Origin: Paramacrobiotus metropolitanus
Lineage: Eukaryota > Tardigrada > Eutardigrada > Parachela > Macrobiotidae
Direction of reading: 5' to 3'
DNA length: 64,000 nt
NCBI RefSeq assembly: GCF_019649055.1
Contig: NW_026570223.1
Coordinates: 682,001-746,000, forward strand
The position numbers were made by a program, and so were the translations under genes. The notes under the pieces are model-generated. The model did no database searches and was not told the origin of the DNA. It saw only the letters and a program-made list of their open reading frames with translations. The first letter of the stretch is position 1, and every line of letters begins with the position of its first letter. Below, in pieces: positions 33,600 through 46,102 of the stretch.

Positions 33600-34905
33600 G
33601 TCTTCAACCACGCTTGATTGCGGCAGCTGTTGCGTTCACGGGCGATTACACGTATGGTCGAAGAATGCACCCGCAGAATGAATGAGTTTATTGATACACT
33701 TTAGGTTAAAAAGGTATCTGATTAAATTCCATGACGGTTTATTGTCAGGCAGAACAAGTGGCCAGAATGATCAGCACATCTGGCGGCAACATTTTTCGCA
33801 TTCCTAACATTTTTAATGACGATGGCGATACAAGTGATACACACAGCCGAGGCCGAGCGAATGGAAATGCAGGCGACGAGCAACACGTTGGCTGAATAGC
33901 GTTCATTGATGCAACATTCCTGGGGTGGTCCACTTGACGCGTAACGCACCGTAACGAGGCGAAGGTCCAGCGGAAAATATCGTGTAGCATATTGGCTCCA
34001 GTCTGCATCGGCAGCAACTCGCAACAACCGCAAACAATTTTTTCATTTTCGAGCCTGAAACCTGGAAAAATAAACATTAATATTTCAAAATAATCAGTTT
34101 TATAGGATCACTTCCGTTCATTTGTGCTTTTGTGGTCAGAAAATCAGAAACCCAAATGATCATCGCAGCTGTGACTGTATTCTGATTGCGCTGGTTGGAT
34201 ACCTGCAGCCAATCACGATCGGCCTTTTTCTAGCAGCATTCGTAAAGGAACCCCCGCTAAACCGAATGTCAGGCATAGAGTTTTTGGCTTCGACATCATC
34301 TGTGAGCAGAGCCACTGAGCCAGTTTGAAGATTTTTAAATAATTTAATTTTTAAACATATACTTAGATAGAACCCACATCCTTTAAGTTTCTTCGCTGGA
34401 AGATCTTTTTGTTTCGCTCGTTGTTTAATGAAAAGTTGAATACTGTTTTTAGGATGGCATGTGCCACGTTCTTGCAGGTAAATGAGAAGATTTGAAGGCT
34501 ACGTCACACCCTGCGTTGCGTGAACGAACACGATTGCTGGCGCTGCACAGCACTCCATCATTTCGTTTCTTGTTTTGGTTTGCAGTTCCTTATTGCTCCC
34601 TGTTTGATTCAGGTTTTATTAATACCGACACCATAGGAATCTTCTTCCACTCAACTAAATTATTATCGGATACTTCCAGAACCCATTCTTCCAAGACAGA
34701 AACGGGAGTCATCCTTGCAGTATAAATTCTTGTTATCTTATTCTTGCCAATTCTCTTACTGGGATCGAAGTCTTCCTTGGATTCTGTCTGCGTTATTTGC
34801 ATTCTGCCTCATCGCGCACACACCGCCTCCGTCAGCACAACTTAATCAAAGCCACAGGTACAGTGTAAACTCTCTGGTTAAAAACGGCTGACACCGTGAC
34901 ACGCG
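33600..34905. other. intergenic region between angiomotin and LENG8-like genes
   Basis: It should hold both divergent promoters. A minus-strand open frame at 33722-34033 (103 codons, one hydrophobic stretch NVLLVACISIRSASAVCIT) is followed by AATAAA near 33690. It could be the last exon of a small gene, but no consistent upstream exon was found. Confidence 0.35.
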
Positions 34906-37900
34906 ATGGACATCGAGTGCATCCCCCCACCACCGCCCGAAGAGTTCGAGGAGCCCAGTCAGTCTTCGGCGTACTCCCACCCTTATCACAATCACGCTTC
35001 CTCTGCGCTCCACGATGTGCCTCTGCCCCCCGGGGAGACCGCGCATCCGGGGGGCTACGGTGGCGCCGCCACTGACAGCAACAGTCGGGGTCTGGAGTGG
35101 CAGCGGGCCATGGAGGCCCTCAATCAGTCCAATGCCAGCACGCAGCAGATGGCGAAAAATGCCTATCCCACCTATACGTCGCCCTATGCCATGCCTGCGA
35201 CACAGTACTACGGGTAAGACTGTAAGAGATATGCAGGTTTGATGAACATTTACTTACAGAATGTGTCGCATTAGAGTCTAATGATTAGACTTTAGAGTTG
35301 CTGCAATTATGTAACAATTCCAGTGAAGGCATATGGTAATATTCATGATTTTATCCTCGTTATATTCTTTAACCTTCTACTGAATTACAGAGAGTTTGCA
35401 GTGTGAAATCAAAATTTAAAAAATGGAAACGTTAAGGAAAGCGAGTAATTTGATCTGATTGCAGCTTTGAGAGTTTTATCACTTTTATGCGACATTGAAC
35501 AGTTTTTATTGTTTTATGTCCGATTCACCCCGGATATAAGTACCACTGCACTACGACGCATTACACATTAATATATCACGCATGTGCAGACTCTCGAAAC
35601 TCGAATGTATACTTCTATGTAAACTGTCGATTGTAAACTATCAGTTCATTAATTCAGGTAGAATTAGTGAGTGTAAAATTTAATTAGTTAGTGATTAAAT
35701 ATTTTAAATACTAATCTCTACTTGGATCATCGTCAGTGTATATATGCGCGACAAATTCATTGTGCAGTTTAAACTTTAATTTAAATTTTAAACGGAAAAA
35801 TTGTGGATCATTGAGCGTTCGTTGCATTTTTTGTAGCTATGGAACTGGATATTCGTCAGCGTACGTGGCTCCAGCTTACAGTTCCATCTCCGCGTATCCG
35901 AACTTTGCAGTGCAGTATGCTCAAGCTCAGACAGCTTCCCACTCCTCCAACTCCTCTTCCTCATCCAACCTCAGTCCCGTTTTCACTCCCCGCGGGGCAG
36001 CCGCCCGGCCGCGGCTGCGCGGTCTGTCCAAATTCTCGCCCTACAATGTCCCAGGCAAAGATACCAATCCACCGCAGATCACGTATCAAGCGCCGCCCAC
36101 CACCTACTCATATAACAGCAATGCCCCCGCGGTAGGGAAAAGCAACGAGCCTGAGAGTATGGATCTGGAAGAGGATAGTTCCGCCGGTGCCATGACGGCT
36201 ACCCCGTCGGCTACTGGCAGTTTATTCGGCAATAGACTGGCTCGCAAACGTAAGTTCTGTCTGTACGAATACTACTCATGGTCAGTAGCACTTAATGTTG
36301 GAACATGTTCTAGAAACTTTTGATAATGTTATCATAATTTTACTTTGCCTTTATAAAAGATTGAAAATTTGGAGCGAATTTTGGAAAATTTGGAACGAAT
36401 TTTGGAGCAACAAAGGTTGTTGCTGGTTTCTTGAATAAATTTTAACTTTAAACCTTTTAGTTTTCCTTTTACGGTTACGTTTCTGCCAGCGTTTCTTCGC
36501 AGACCGTACATTCATCTTAATAATTTTTCATCTGTTGGGGCAAGTTAGCTGTTTGAATGCGTGTTTAATATTTATTTCATGATTCAAAGTGATCATAACA
36601 AGAAATCATGAGTTAATTGCGAATTTTTAGATTAACTAGAAGGTTAACATCACTGTTAACGTTTTTGTTGAATTTCCATTGGTTAATTTTCTTCCATCGT
36701 GATAATATTTAATCTACTATCACCGTTTTACAATTCTTTTACAATTCAGTAACCCTGTTTGGCTCTGGTTTACAGCAGGGTGTTAATTTGGAAACGTTTT
36801 CTTATTGCAGAAGCTCCTGGGGCTGGTGGCATTCGATTTCAGCTGTCGAAGAAAATTCCCACTGCTTCTTCTGCTACGGATGTCAAAGTATCCACTCCTT
36901 TATTGCAGAGACCCCCAACACAGTCGTCCAGCAGCCAAGCGACTCGCCTGTCCTTTGCTCAGGAAGACGCCGACACCACCGTCATAACAACCGACACTGG
37001 ATTTAGCAGGTACTGACTCAGATTTTTGGAATTAGGATTAAATGGTCATTTTATCTATTGCAAAATGCAAATATTGCCGTAAATAAGCAGTAAGCCGTTA
37101 ACGATTTATTAAGCAATATGAATAAGAAATAGTAGGATAAATCGCAGATTCGCAGTTATTTTATTAATTGTACAGTTCAGATAAAAAGTCAGTGTACATA
37201 TTTAACTTTGGCTTTGATAAATGCTCAAAGTTCTGTTTTAAAAGTAATTAATTTTTTCCTTTTTTTCATACGTTCTTTGTAATCAGTCGAGCGATGCCAG
37301 CCTGGTTTTCGATTTTGTCTGTTTTATTTAACGAAATTAGAATTAGGCACTCAACTTTTACGTTTACTAACATTCATGCAGGACCGGAAACGTATCCCGC
37401 TTCAGCTCGGCACCCAAACAAGATTACCCGCCTAGTGGACAGCCGGGCGGGGCTGTTAGCTCGAAAGACTGGCCGCTTAGCTTGCAGTAAGTGTCGAATA
37501 ATGGCGTAATGATTTTACTTCATTACTTACTTTTTGAAAAAAGCATTGACTGCTTACGCTGTTACGCGCTGGAATTGTCTTAACTTGATTGTTCCACGCT
37601 TTCCTGTTTAAGCAATTAAATATTCTCCTCTTTCTGCCTTGTGCTAATGCGGTGCTTTTGATTTGTTTTTCAGGGAATACGTCACAAAGGCCATCGAAGT
37701 GACCCCGCCGGAGAAACGTGAACAGGTTATGCAAACGATTACTATGATGATTACCAACGCGTACAAAACCAATACCATATTCACCGTCAAATGGGAGAAT
37801 GCGCCCATGCCCTAGTAAGTTTATGGTCGACGACAAAAAATTATCAGAGTAAAATTCGCAGTACATAAATCTAAAGCAGATTAAAAGACTGAGCTGCAAG

Positions 37901-40564
37901 AATTTTATGCGAAAATTGATTTACTCGCACTGAAGTGTTTATGGAACTTCTGGTATTCTTCAGTATATCTGATACGCTTTCTTATTTTTTAGTTCGAACG
38001 ATAAAGGTTCGGAGATCTTTAATTTGAGCCCGAAACGGGAGAACGAACGGCCGCAGTCGGTCAACAGCGGGTCGACGTCGTCGCGTGGTGGCCGGCGCGG
38101 CAGTAATCGGCGCACGGGCAGCGGCGGCCGGTACGGATCGGATTCGGAGGACGATGACGACTCTAGTTATTATTCAATTAAGCCGGGTAGTGGTAGTGCT
38201 AAGGAGAGTAGACGGTTTAATGCGTCGCCCAGTAAGAAAACGCAGCAGGATAATTCCGCACAGGATTATATGCCGTTGACGGGTAAAGGGCTCAGTTTAT
38301 CCGCTGGCGCCAAGGGACAGAAGGCCGGCAAAGGCAAAAAAGCCGCTCAGAGGTATGTTTTCTATGGTTTTGTGGTTTTTTCCCCAAATTGTACTTCACA
38401 AAGTTAATTTTGCTGCCAGAGGTAAGTAATATGTTTGTCGCTCTGATATCAGTGGAAATAATGAATTATTCATTTTGTGTGAATTTTAATGTCATGGTAA
38501 AGAGTGCCATAAGAATGTTCAGACGTTCCTGACGCGACTAGTATGAGTGATTATTGTGATTTATTGTTTGCGTCAGTTGAATTTGAAATCGTTGTTGTTA
38601 AAATAAGATTCACTGGAAAATTGGTCTATTTTAATATATTAATTTAGAATAAAATATTACCTGCGTAATTTACTAATTTAGATTAAATCCCCACAAATTA
38701 GATAATTTTTATCCTGATTCTGTAATCTGGAAGACTCTTTTGGTTTGAATGCCTTGATGCGAATCATACATGCTTACAGCGCCCGTGGTAAGTTAATGGG
38801 TATGGGCACCGAAGCCCCGATGACGGCCGCCGAACTCGAGCGTCTCCGCCGCCGGCAAGAGCGCTTCGGCGACCTGTTGACCTCCGACGCCCCCGACTCC
38901 CCCGCCGCCGACACCCCCGTCCCGTCCCTGCCCAAGGCCAAAAAGGCCTTCAACACCGTCTCCCCGCTATCCTCGCTGCGCAGCCAGAAACCCAACCGCT
39001 CTATCTCGGCGCCGCGCACCATCATCGGCACGTGCCAGACGGTGGAGAAGGACTACTTCCGGTTGACGGACCACGTCGATCCGGCGCAGGTCCGCCCGGT
39101 GTACATCCTGGAGCAGGCGCTGGATCTGGTCAAACGCAAATGGAAGGCGGAGAAGGAGTACCGGTATGCGGAGTCGCAGTTGAAGAGTATGCGGCAGGAT
39201 CTGCGGGTGCAGCACGTCTTCAGTCCCTTCACGGTGGCCGTGTATGAGACGCATGCGCGCATCGCCCTGGAGGTCGGCGATCAGGCTGAGTTCACGCAGT
39301 GTCTGGCGCAGTTGGAATGGCTGTACGATGTGCTGATGAAGACGGGCGGGGGTGGGGAGCAGCTGGTCAAGGGATGTGAGCATCGACGGGAGTTTTTGTC
39401 GTACAGAATTCTGTATGTGATGAGGCAGAATCGGACCACAGGTACGCTATACAAATAACACAAATTAGAATGTGAAAATTAAAATAATACGATATAACAT
39501 CTCAAATTAAATACTGATGGTTTAAATTAAATGATATAAATTAAAAGATGTTTCCGATAAAACTAAATATGAAAATGAAAAGCAGGGTTAAAAAGGAAGT
39601 TCATAGGCATGTGTTGAAACGGAAATGTACTGTAGAATAAAAAAAGAATTTCTGAGGAATGTTTGACTGACTTATTCAGCCTATGATATTCAATCTAGAC
39701 CTAGTATTTTATAAACTTATCAGCTATTGGCTTTGATATTTTTATCTCATGTGAAGTTCCAAGTTTGTTGAGTTCTCCATCTTCGTTAATGATTATGGAG
39801 AAATGATCTCTTGGTAAAGCGAAGTAAAACTTTCCGATTTTAGTGAGTAGTATACGTGCTTTTGTCGGATATTGTTTTTGTCGGAAAGTTTACAGATAGT
39901 GAATTCTTTGCCGACCCGACGAAGTTGTGAATGATCGTAGATGCGGCCAAAGCGCGTATGAATCTGTCAGTGGATGACAAGAAAGACACGTGCATCGCCT
40001 TTGCCTTCTCCGTGCTGTCAGCCTACTTTGCGGGTGATTATCAGCAGTTTTTTACATTTTATAAACTTGCTCCTCTTATGGCTAGCTACGTGATGGATGT
40101 GGCCATACCGCAGTTCCGCCAAAAGTCCCTCATTAAACTGTGCAATGCGTAAGTCGATCTCCTCTCCAGTAATGCTGATTAATTAATATTATTTTGTAAT
40201 AATAATTCGTAATATGAATTAAATGAATTAATCGGCAGTATTAATTAATTTTTGTGTAGCATAATTCGTAATATTAATTAATTTTGGCGTTGTGATTTGC
40301 AGGTATCGTCCCAACTTGCCCGTGATGGCCTTGAAGGAGTTATTGTGTTTCCCCACCGAGCGGGAGATGCGCGACTTCCTCAAAGCCTACCCGAAGATGG
40401 TGTACACGTGGATGAACGGGCTGGAGGAGATCGACACCAAGGCCTCGCTGACCATCGTCAAAGCCGGCCCGGAACCGGTCACCGATGGGCCCGTAGTCAA
40501 GCCGACGCCCATTACACCGCAGAAGACAGGGAAAACCGGCAGATTTCGGGCTAAGGTTAAATGA
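34906..40564 (+). CDS. LENG8/THP3-like protein with SAC3/GANP domain
   Basis: Nine exons (34906-35213, 35837-36249, 36811-37009, 37382-37486, 37674-37814, 37993-38352, 38780-39441, 39941-40148, 40303-40564) give 885 residues with consistent phases. The N-terminus is Pro/Ser/Tyr-rich. Residues about 241-260 hold APGAGGIRFQLSKKIP, like the GGLKF-type motif of LENG8. EYVTKAIEVTPPEKREQVMQ and FTVKWENAPMPY follow. Then comes a basic, acidic, disordered stretch (GSDSEDDDDSSYY). The C-terminal third is a SAC3/GANP/THP3 helical domain: IIGTCQTVEKDYFRLTDHVD, PVYILEQALDLVKRKWK, FTVAVYETHARIALEVGD and EFTQCLAQLEWLY. The yeast relative Thp3 acts with Csn12 in transcription elongation and mRNA processing, so a nuclear role is likely. 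The start of exon 8 was chosen by phase and alignment because an upstream AG leads to a stop. Confidence 0.85.
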
Positions 40565-41122
40565 ATAACGTTTTTAATCTTGTTTTCAATTTGGCTGTGA
40601 TAGCGGTGATGCATAGAATAACGATGGGAATTGTGTTTCGTTCGTCGGCTAATGGCCATGAGAGAGAATCTGTTGTAATGTTTAAGTTTGTTTTTATTTT
40701 AAACGGGGAGGTATTTTGTGCTTGTTTCGACTATGTTTTTTAATCTTCTAAGTTGTTTTTGTGCCGATGTACATTATTGTGGGCACCGTCGAACGATGGT
40801 TGGTTCATCTGTTGTGTTGTGGCGTAAATGCACATTATGCGAGCCGAAATGGCGAAGAAAAGCGCGCTTTATATGATGCGGTTGGACGTCGTGCATGGTT
40901 GTTACAGCACAGTTCGTTGGAATTAAATCTCGCATCAGTGCTTAGTATATCATTTCAGGTGTTGATGTTGTCGCAATTAACACACCCACCGTTTTTTAAA
41001 GAAGACAGTTCAAAATTACTTTTTCAAATAGCAAATGGCGCACAGATGGCTGGTGTTGGTAGCCAATTCGGTATGCAGTTGATGAAGATGCTTAAACACG
41101 GCAAAAAGGCAAATCCAAATCA
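40565..41122. other. 3' flank of the LENG8-like gene
   Basis: A plus-strand frame at 40761-41231 runs antisense into the last exon of gene C. It has no domain and was not called. Confidence 0.4.
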
Positions 41123-42308
41123 TTATTCGCAAGAGCACTCGTTGTCCTCTCCGGTCCAGTCGCAGTTGCTGGCCTGGACAGTGAATTCAACGGTGGCGCC
41201 GCCACTGAAGGATGGAGAAGTGCGCAGATGACCAGTCCAAGGGAACTAGGTTACAAAGAAAAGTTGCTTAATAAAAGAAGGCAATCAAGAAAAACTGGCT
41301 TGTACTTACGCCGGAGCAGCCGTGGGTGGCGCAGAAGTCGTTCATGGCGGTGTCGATGACGGGGTAGTCGGTGGGGCCGGCGGTGATGAGCGCCACTACA
41401 TCGTGCACGTCGTTCCAGGTGCAGCCGGCTTCGTTGAGGATCTGCTCCGTCAAGCTCATCACCTGGATGGCTTCGTTGTAGGTGCCGCCCGGACTGATGA
41501 TGGTGCGGTTGGCGAAGGAAGTGAAGGCGCGCACCGAGGTCATGAACAGGCTCTGACCCACACGGACGGCGTACCTAATTAACAGAACAAATTACAGCCA
41601 ACGTCGGCTATGACTTGTAACCAATAAAGATATTATTTTGTAAACGAAATGCTCAACTTAGAAATCAAAATCCTTGTTAATTTTTATTGTTATCACATTG
41701 TAAAGAAAGATATATATTGTACATATTTGTAAGTGACCTTTAGCACGTTAGGAACTTAATGATGATTAAGGGATAAAAAGTCATTATGAATGTGTCCCGT
41801 TAGTGGATTATATATTATCATTTACGAAGAAGGTGTAAACGATTAACGTATGATGTGCAAAAGATTATTTATGCTATTTGGATGAAAAAAGTCGCAAAAG
41901 TAGCAATACACATGTATAAGGCATAAGCTGGTGACCTTATTATTAAGTACACAAACATAAGTATCTGCTGGCATGACCTTTATGCTGTCGTTGGTATTTG
42001 GTGCAAGTAGGAAACTTACGTTAGCTTTCAAAAAGATACAGAACTTACTGCCACGGCTTGGTGGTGGGTTTGGTTGGTGCCACCGACGAGGAAATCGGGA
42101 CAATGTAGCGTTTCCACGCACTGCAGCATTCGGAGTGTCGTCGGTGATGTCCGCCAGCCACTGCAACAAAAGCAGCATAATGAGCTAATCCATGACCGTT
42201 GCATCAGCGAGTAACATCCACTAACACGCAAAAGCTCAGGATATGCAAAGGTCACTTACCGCTAGTAGCTGCAACCGCCAGCAAAACAGCCAAGATAGCC
42301 AACTTCAT
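41123..42308 (-). CDS. secreted RidA/YjgF-like cysteine-rich protein, copy C
   Basis: Four exons on the minus strand (42260-42308, 42049-42160, 41310-41574, 41123-41245) encode 182 residues with the same phases as A and B. The signal peptide is MKLAILAVLLAVAATS. The linker carries SECCSAWKRYIVPISSSVAP. Exon 3 differs from copy A at one synonymous base noticed by eye (CGC to CGT). Arg150, Glu162 and eight mature cysteines are kept. The promoter is shared with copy D almost base for base. This gene and the neighbouring small gene at 43716-44480 form one unit of a tandem segmental duplication whose second unit is 48922-52644. Confidence 0.75.
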
Positions 42309-42383
42309 GGTGGATGGCGAGGAAAACGGAGGACTGTGACGAGAAACGAAGTAAAGACTGAAATGGAACTTTAGACACGATGT

Positions 42384-42422
42384 AACTGACGAAAGCTACG
42401 GATTTTGCAGCTCGCTTATATA
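42384..42422 (-). promoter_or_regulatory. core promoter of secreted gene C
   Basis: On the minus strand TATATAAG (42415-42422) lies about 30 bp before TCAGTT (42384-42389). The region back to about 42800 matches the upstream blocks of the other three copies. Confidence 0.7.
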
Positions 42423-43715
42423 CTGTGAATTTTCCATACTGCAAGCCAAGTACTCTGGTCTGGAGCACAGGGATAAAAAGTTATGTCAGCAATCAAAATA
42501 CGGCAGTAAACCGTAAGCTAAACCGTACTACACATGGCTCTTATGCAACCAGTAAAACGGAATATGCGAAGAAAACGATCCCTGATATCAGTGAATATGG
42601 GAAACTGGTGCTGGTTTCAGTTTGTTTGCATGTGCCTTGTTACGCGTTGACGTCCGGCTTTTCAATGAAGAACCGATAAAGTGCGAACGCTTCCAAAGAC
42701 ATTACCGTTTTACGACCGTTTTGTCGGCTGATTGTTACCGGAATGTGGAAACTGAGAATCACGGGAACAGTAAATGCATATAACGGAATTATGACCGTTT
42801 GCTCACGTTTATCAGCGAGGCGCCCGAATGTGTTTGTAAATAGCGGCGTACAGCCGACGGATTAAAGCAGTGCACCAGGTTTCTCTGCCAAATGGATAAA
42901 TTTCCGCTGTAAAACCGGTTATCGAACACTGTAAATATTGCCAAGGTCGATACCGTTTAATCAAGGTCTTTTGTGTAAGCGTTCAACTGACCGTACGTAC
43001 AAATGCAACACCTGTATTAATACCAGCAATTTGATGTACTGTAAACCGTACAATTCATTAATATTGTCCACAACGTACATTTCATGTAAAAACATTAAAG
43101 TGTTTGACGAACACAGTTTGCAGAAAACTGATCATTCTATTTGACACAGGATACGCATTTCAAATGAACGTAAAAAACTCGCTGTTCAGAAACTTCTGGA
43201 AAATTCTCAGCAATAAAAGCGCAAGATCAGCTAAAAAAATTATACAACTGATGAGACAACTGACGACGTAAAACATAACAAAAAGACGAGTAAGCCGAGC
43301 GTTGCCGGTTGCTTCCACATTTGCTGCTTATCGCAGATAGTGGCACAAGAACGGTCTTGGTTCGCAAAAGAGTCGAGTGACTTCTCGGCCGGTGGTCACC
43401 GATCTGTAAAAAATGCCTTAAAACGTCAAAAAGTGAAACCAGCAACGGTTAATTCGAAACTGGCAAAGACTCTTGATTATTCTCTCTTGAACGCAGTTTA
43501 TATTTTCGTGCTCTCTGGCTTTTTCAGCTCTATCTAAATGGATTAATTTTGTTTGAAAATTCGGAGGTTTTTGTAATAACTGATCATATTCTTGGAATAA
43601 CACTGTAAAAGTAAAGTCACTTTAGAACCCGACGAAATAAAAATCCAGCAACGACATTAGTAAACACTAAACATTGCAGAAACACCGGACACGATTCATT
43701 TCCCATGGGACTGAC
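42423..43715. other. upstream flank of gene C, duplicated at 50223-51518
   Basis: Non-coding as far as can be seen. It aligns with the flank of gene D over most of its length (for example AAGTTATGTCAGCAATCAAAA and the CAGGATACGCATTTCAAA stretch), with indels. Confidence 0.6.
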
Positions 43716-44480
43716 TTATCTTTCAGCTGCCATGGCCATCCGCTTATTTCCGTTTGGCACTCTTTGAGTCTTACCGGTTAGCTGGGCTTGCTCTTTCCCA
43801 TTGCGGTAGCTGGGCGGACGGGGATCAACGAGAGGAACAGCGGCCACTTTCCGCACCGGCGCGGGAACATCATCGTCCAACGGTACCATATTCCTGCAGT
43901 CGAATACCAATTTAAGTACCTACGTTATTACTCAACAACAATCATCATCCAAATACAGATGCTACCAATAAAACCATAAAATACACCAACTATTATTAAG
44001 AAACACTAAATGCTCATTACTTTTCCGACTAACAGGAAGATTATCAGGATAGTTCACAAATAACGAGAACATTGTACATCTTACCTCCACATTTTCATTT
44101 GTTCTTTCCGGAATAATCTATGCTTTACAGGATAATACTTAAATACGGTCTTAAAAATGAATCCAGCCAGTAAGGCTTACGCTGCAAAACGCTGCATCGT
44201 AGCAGCAGCATTCGGATTCTCCTTGTTCCCATCAGGTATCACGTTACATTCGTGCTGATAACGAAACGCTTCCGTGGCGAAGGCGAGACGACAAGGACGG
44301 GCGAAAGGTTCAGTCTGAAAAATCCTGAATTAAAAAAAGCGCAAACTAACAGGCTTATGGGCGACAAAACACGTGCGGTAGCGGCCATATTGGTACGGCA
44401 ACGGATTGCGCTGGTGGAAAAGGAGGAATGGGAGCGATAGCAGCCGTGCGCGTTCCGGGAGTTGATGAATTTCCATGGCG
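43716..44480 (-). pseudogene. frameshifted copy of the small KEN-motif gene
   Basis: Exon 4 (43716-43893) and exon 3 (44181-44314) align with the intact copy at 51519-52644, and exon 2 sequence is recognisable up to about 44480. Exon 4 reads PLDDDVPAPVRKVAAVPLVD, parallel to the other copy. In exon 3 the intact copy has TATCACCGTTGC where this copy has TATCACGTTAC, a one-base loss near 44241 on the plus strand that brings an immediate stop. Exon 1 was not found. The copy is therefore probably dead, although C-terminal coding sequence looks well kept. Confidence 0.6.
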
Positions 44481-44676
44481 ATCTGCTGCAGAGAAAAGAT
44501 CAGGACGGCGGCTCGGCAGTTGGAAGAGCAATAATGTTTTTGGCGCTTCAGTTTAGTAATGCATATGCCAGAGTTTCCAATACTTTTTGTACCTGTATGC
44601 GTTGTTGAGTGCACATGCACACTGTGTACAAAGCATGCGCCCATCGTGCGATTTTCCCCGTTTACAGTACATAATT

Positions 44677-44715
44677 AAATTTTATGTTAAATTATGATAA
44701 TTTAACATAAAATTT
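44677..44715. other. perfect 19-bp AT-rich inverted repeat
   Basis: AAATTTTATGTTAAATTAT and its exact complement are separated by a single G. A cruciform could form. No coding role is seen. Confidence 0.8.
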
Positions 44716-45581
44716 TAATTTTGTCAAAGTTTATCTCTTGTTTTCGTACGGGCGCCAGCTGTACATAACACCTGTTGTATATTATTGGGTTTCATTCATT
44801 ATGAACCGATGAAGTTCGAGACAAGACAAACCATTGCTAAACATTAACAACAGTAAAAGCTTATTAAATCCTTCTGCCCTTTCATTATTGTACCTGCCAG
44901 GCTGCCACAGATGCCACCAATTGTATATTGTACTACGTTTAACTTACTGTATTAACGATAAGGTTTTTACCAATGAACAATTATTTTTCGGAATGTGTGA
45001 TGGATTCAAAACCAAAGACTCTTAAGTATACCTCGAGTATACGTAAATCGTATTTCAAAATGCGGAAATTCTGAAACCCTTAGAATAGAGCAGATTTTTT
45101 ACTGGCAAAGGGAATTCTGCGACATCTACTGTAGCCGACAAGCGGTACTTCTGTCTGTTCAAGTACAAGTACTTACTTTACGGGTTTTAACGCGTTACCG
45201 GCCGGAGGCGTACTGTACAGGTTTTTGCTCTTGTGTTGGATCTTACGTTCGATAACATACATCCTTCATACTGGCAAATGGTGTACTGTACTTCGTTATT
45301 TATGTACTTTTAAACAGTTCTTAGTTTTTCGAGATTTTATGTGGAATAGCAAAAGCAGAAATTTGAAATTCTGCTGTATGCATAAGTATGGATTATCTGT
45401 AGGGGGAATTTAAGGGCTGGGGCAAGCACTCTCTGTACTTGCTGCCGTCACCCTGCTAGTGTTTTACGTTGTGGCTGAACATGGAGATAAACAATATGAT
45501 GGATCCTTGCTGGCGAATGGTGTACTAGTACTTCGATATACATGCATGTACTAACTAATTTGTGTTTTTCCACTACTTTAG

Positions 45582-45624
45582 ATACGTACCACATAGTCAC
45601 ATACAATCTGTATGTGGTACGTAT
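45582..45624. other. 14-bp inverted repeat with extended flanks
   Basis: ATACGTACCACATA pairs with TATGTGGTACGTAT. Outside this, CTACTTTAG (45572) pairs again with CTAAAGTAG (45634). Confidence 0.7.
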
Positions 45625-46102
45625 ACCTAAAGACTAAAGTAGATTCATTTTAAGTTACTTCGGCACCAGCAAACTTAAACTGTTAAAATCAATGAAAATT
45701 CACGTAGGTACCTATGTAACGCTTGTCGCATGGCACACCACACGCGGGGTGCATGAGCCGTAAGTACGTCAGCAACAAGCGCTCTCGCTTCACGATCGCA
45801 GCCTGATCTAGTGATCTGCACAGCTGACAGCTGATCGTCATTTTTCTTTACCACTGCACTGACATTGAATATTGCTGCATATTGCATCTGGTTTTGTGGA
45901 TAAATGGTGTTAATGAAGTGGTGGTGGTGTTAATGATTTTGTATTCCGTCGTGCTCTATCCCCTTTCTCACATTATATCGTGCTTTTGGTGGAGAGTTCT
46001 CCGAGCTGCTTAACAGGGAGAACGTCCTGCATCGTCGGTTCTTCAGCTTTGGTCTGCATATCAGTGTGCAGTGTAAAGTGTTCATTACTGATAACAGCTG
46101 CA

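Larger units (their letters stand above)
44490..46100. other. gene-free stretch between duplication units
   Basis: Two strong inverted repeats (listed separately) but no gene is recognised. Open frames are short. Confidence 0.4.

Noticed and set aside
33722-34033. Minus-strand frame with one hydrophobic stretch considered as a tetraspan gene
   Set aside because: No upstream exon with matching phase was found and the protein matches no family seen here. It is mentioned only in the intergenic entry.
40761-41231. 156-codon plus-strand frame
   Set aside because: Its last third is antisense to exon 4 of gene C, and no domain or splice support was found.
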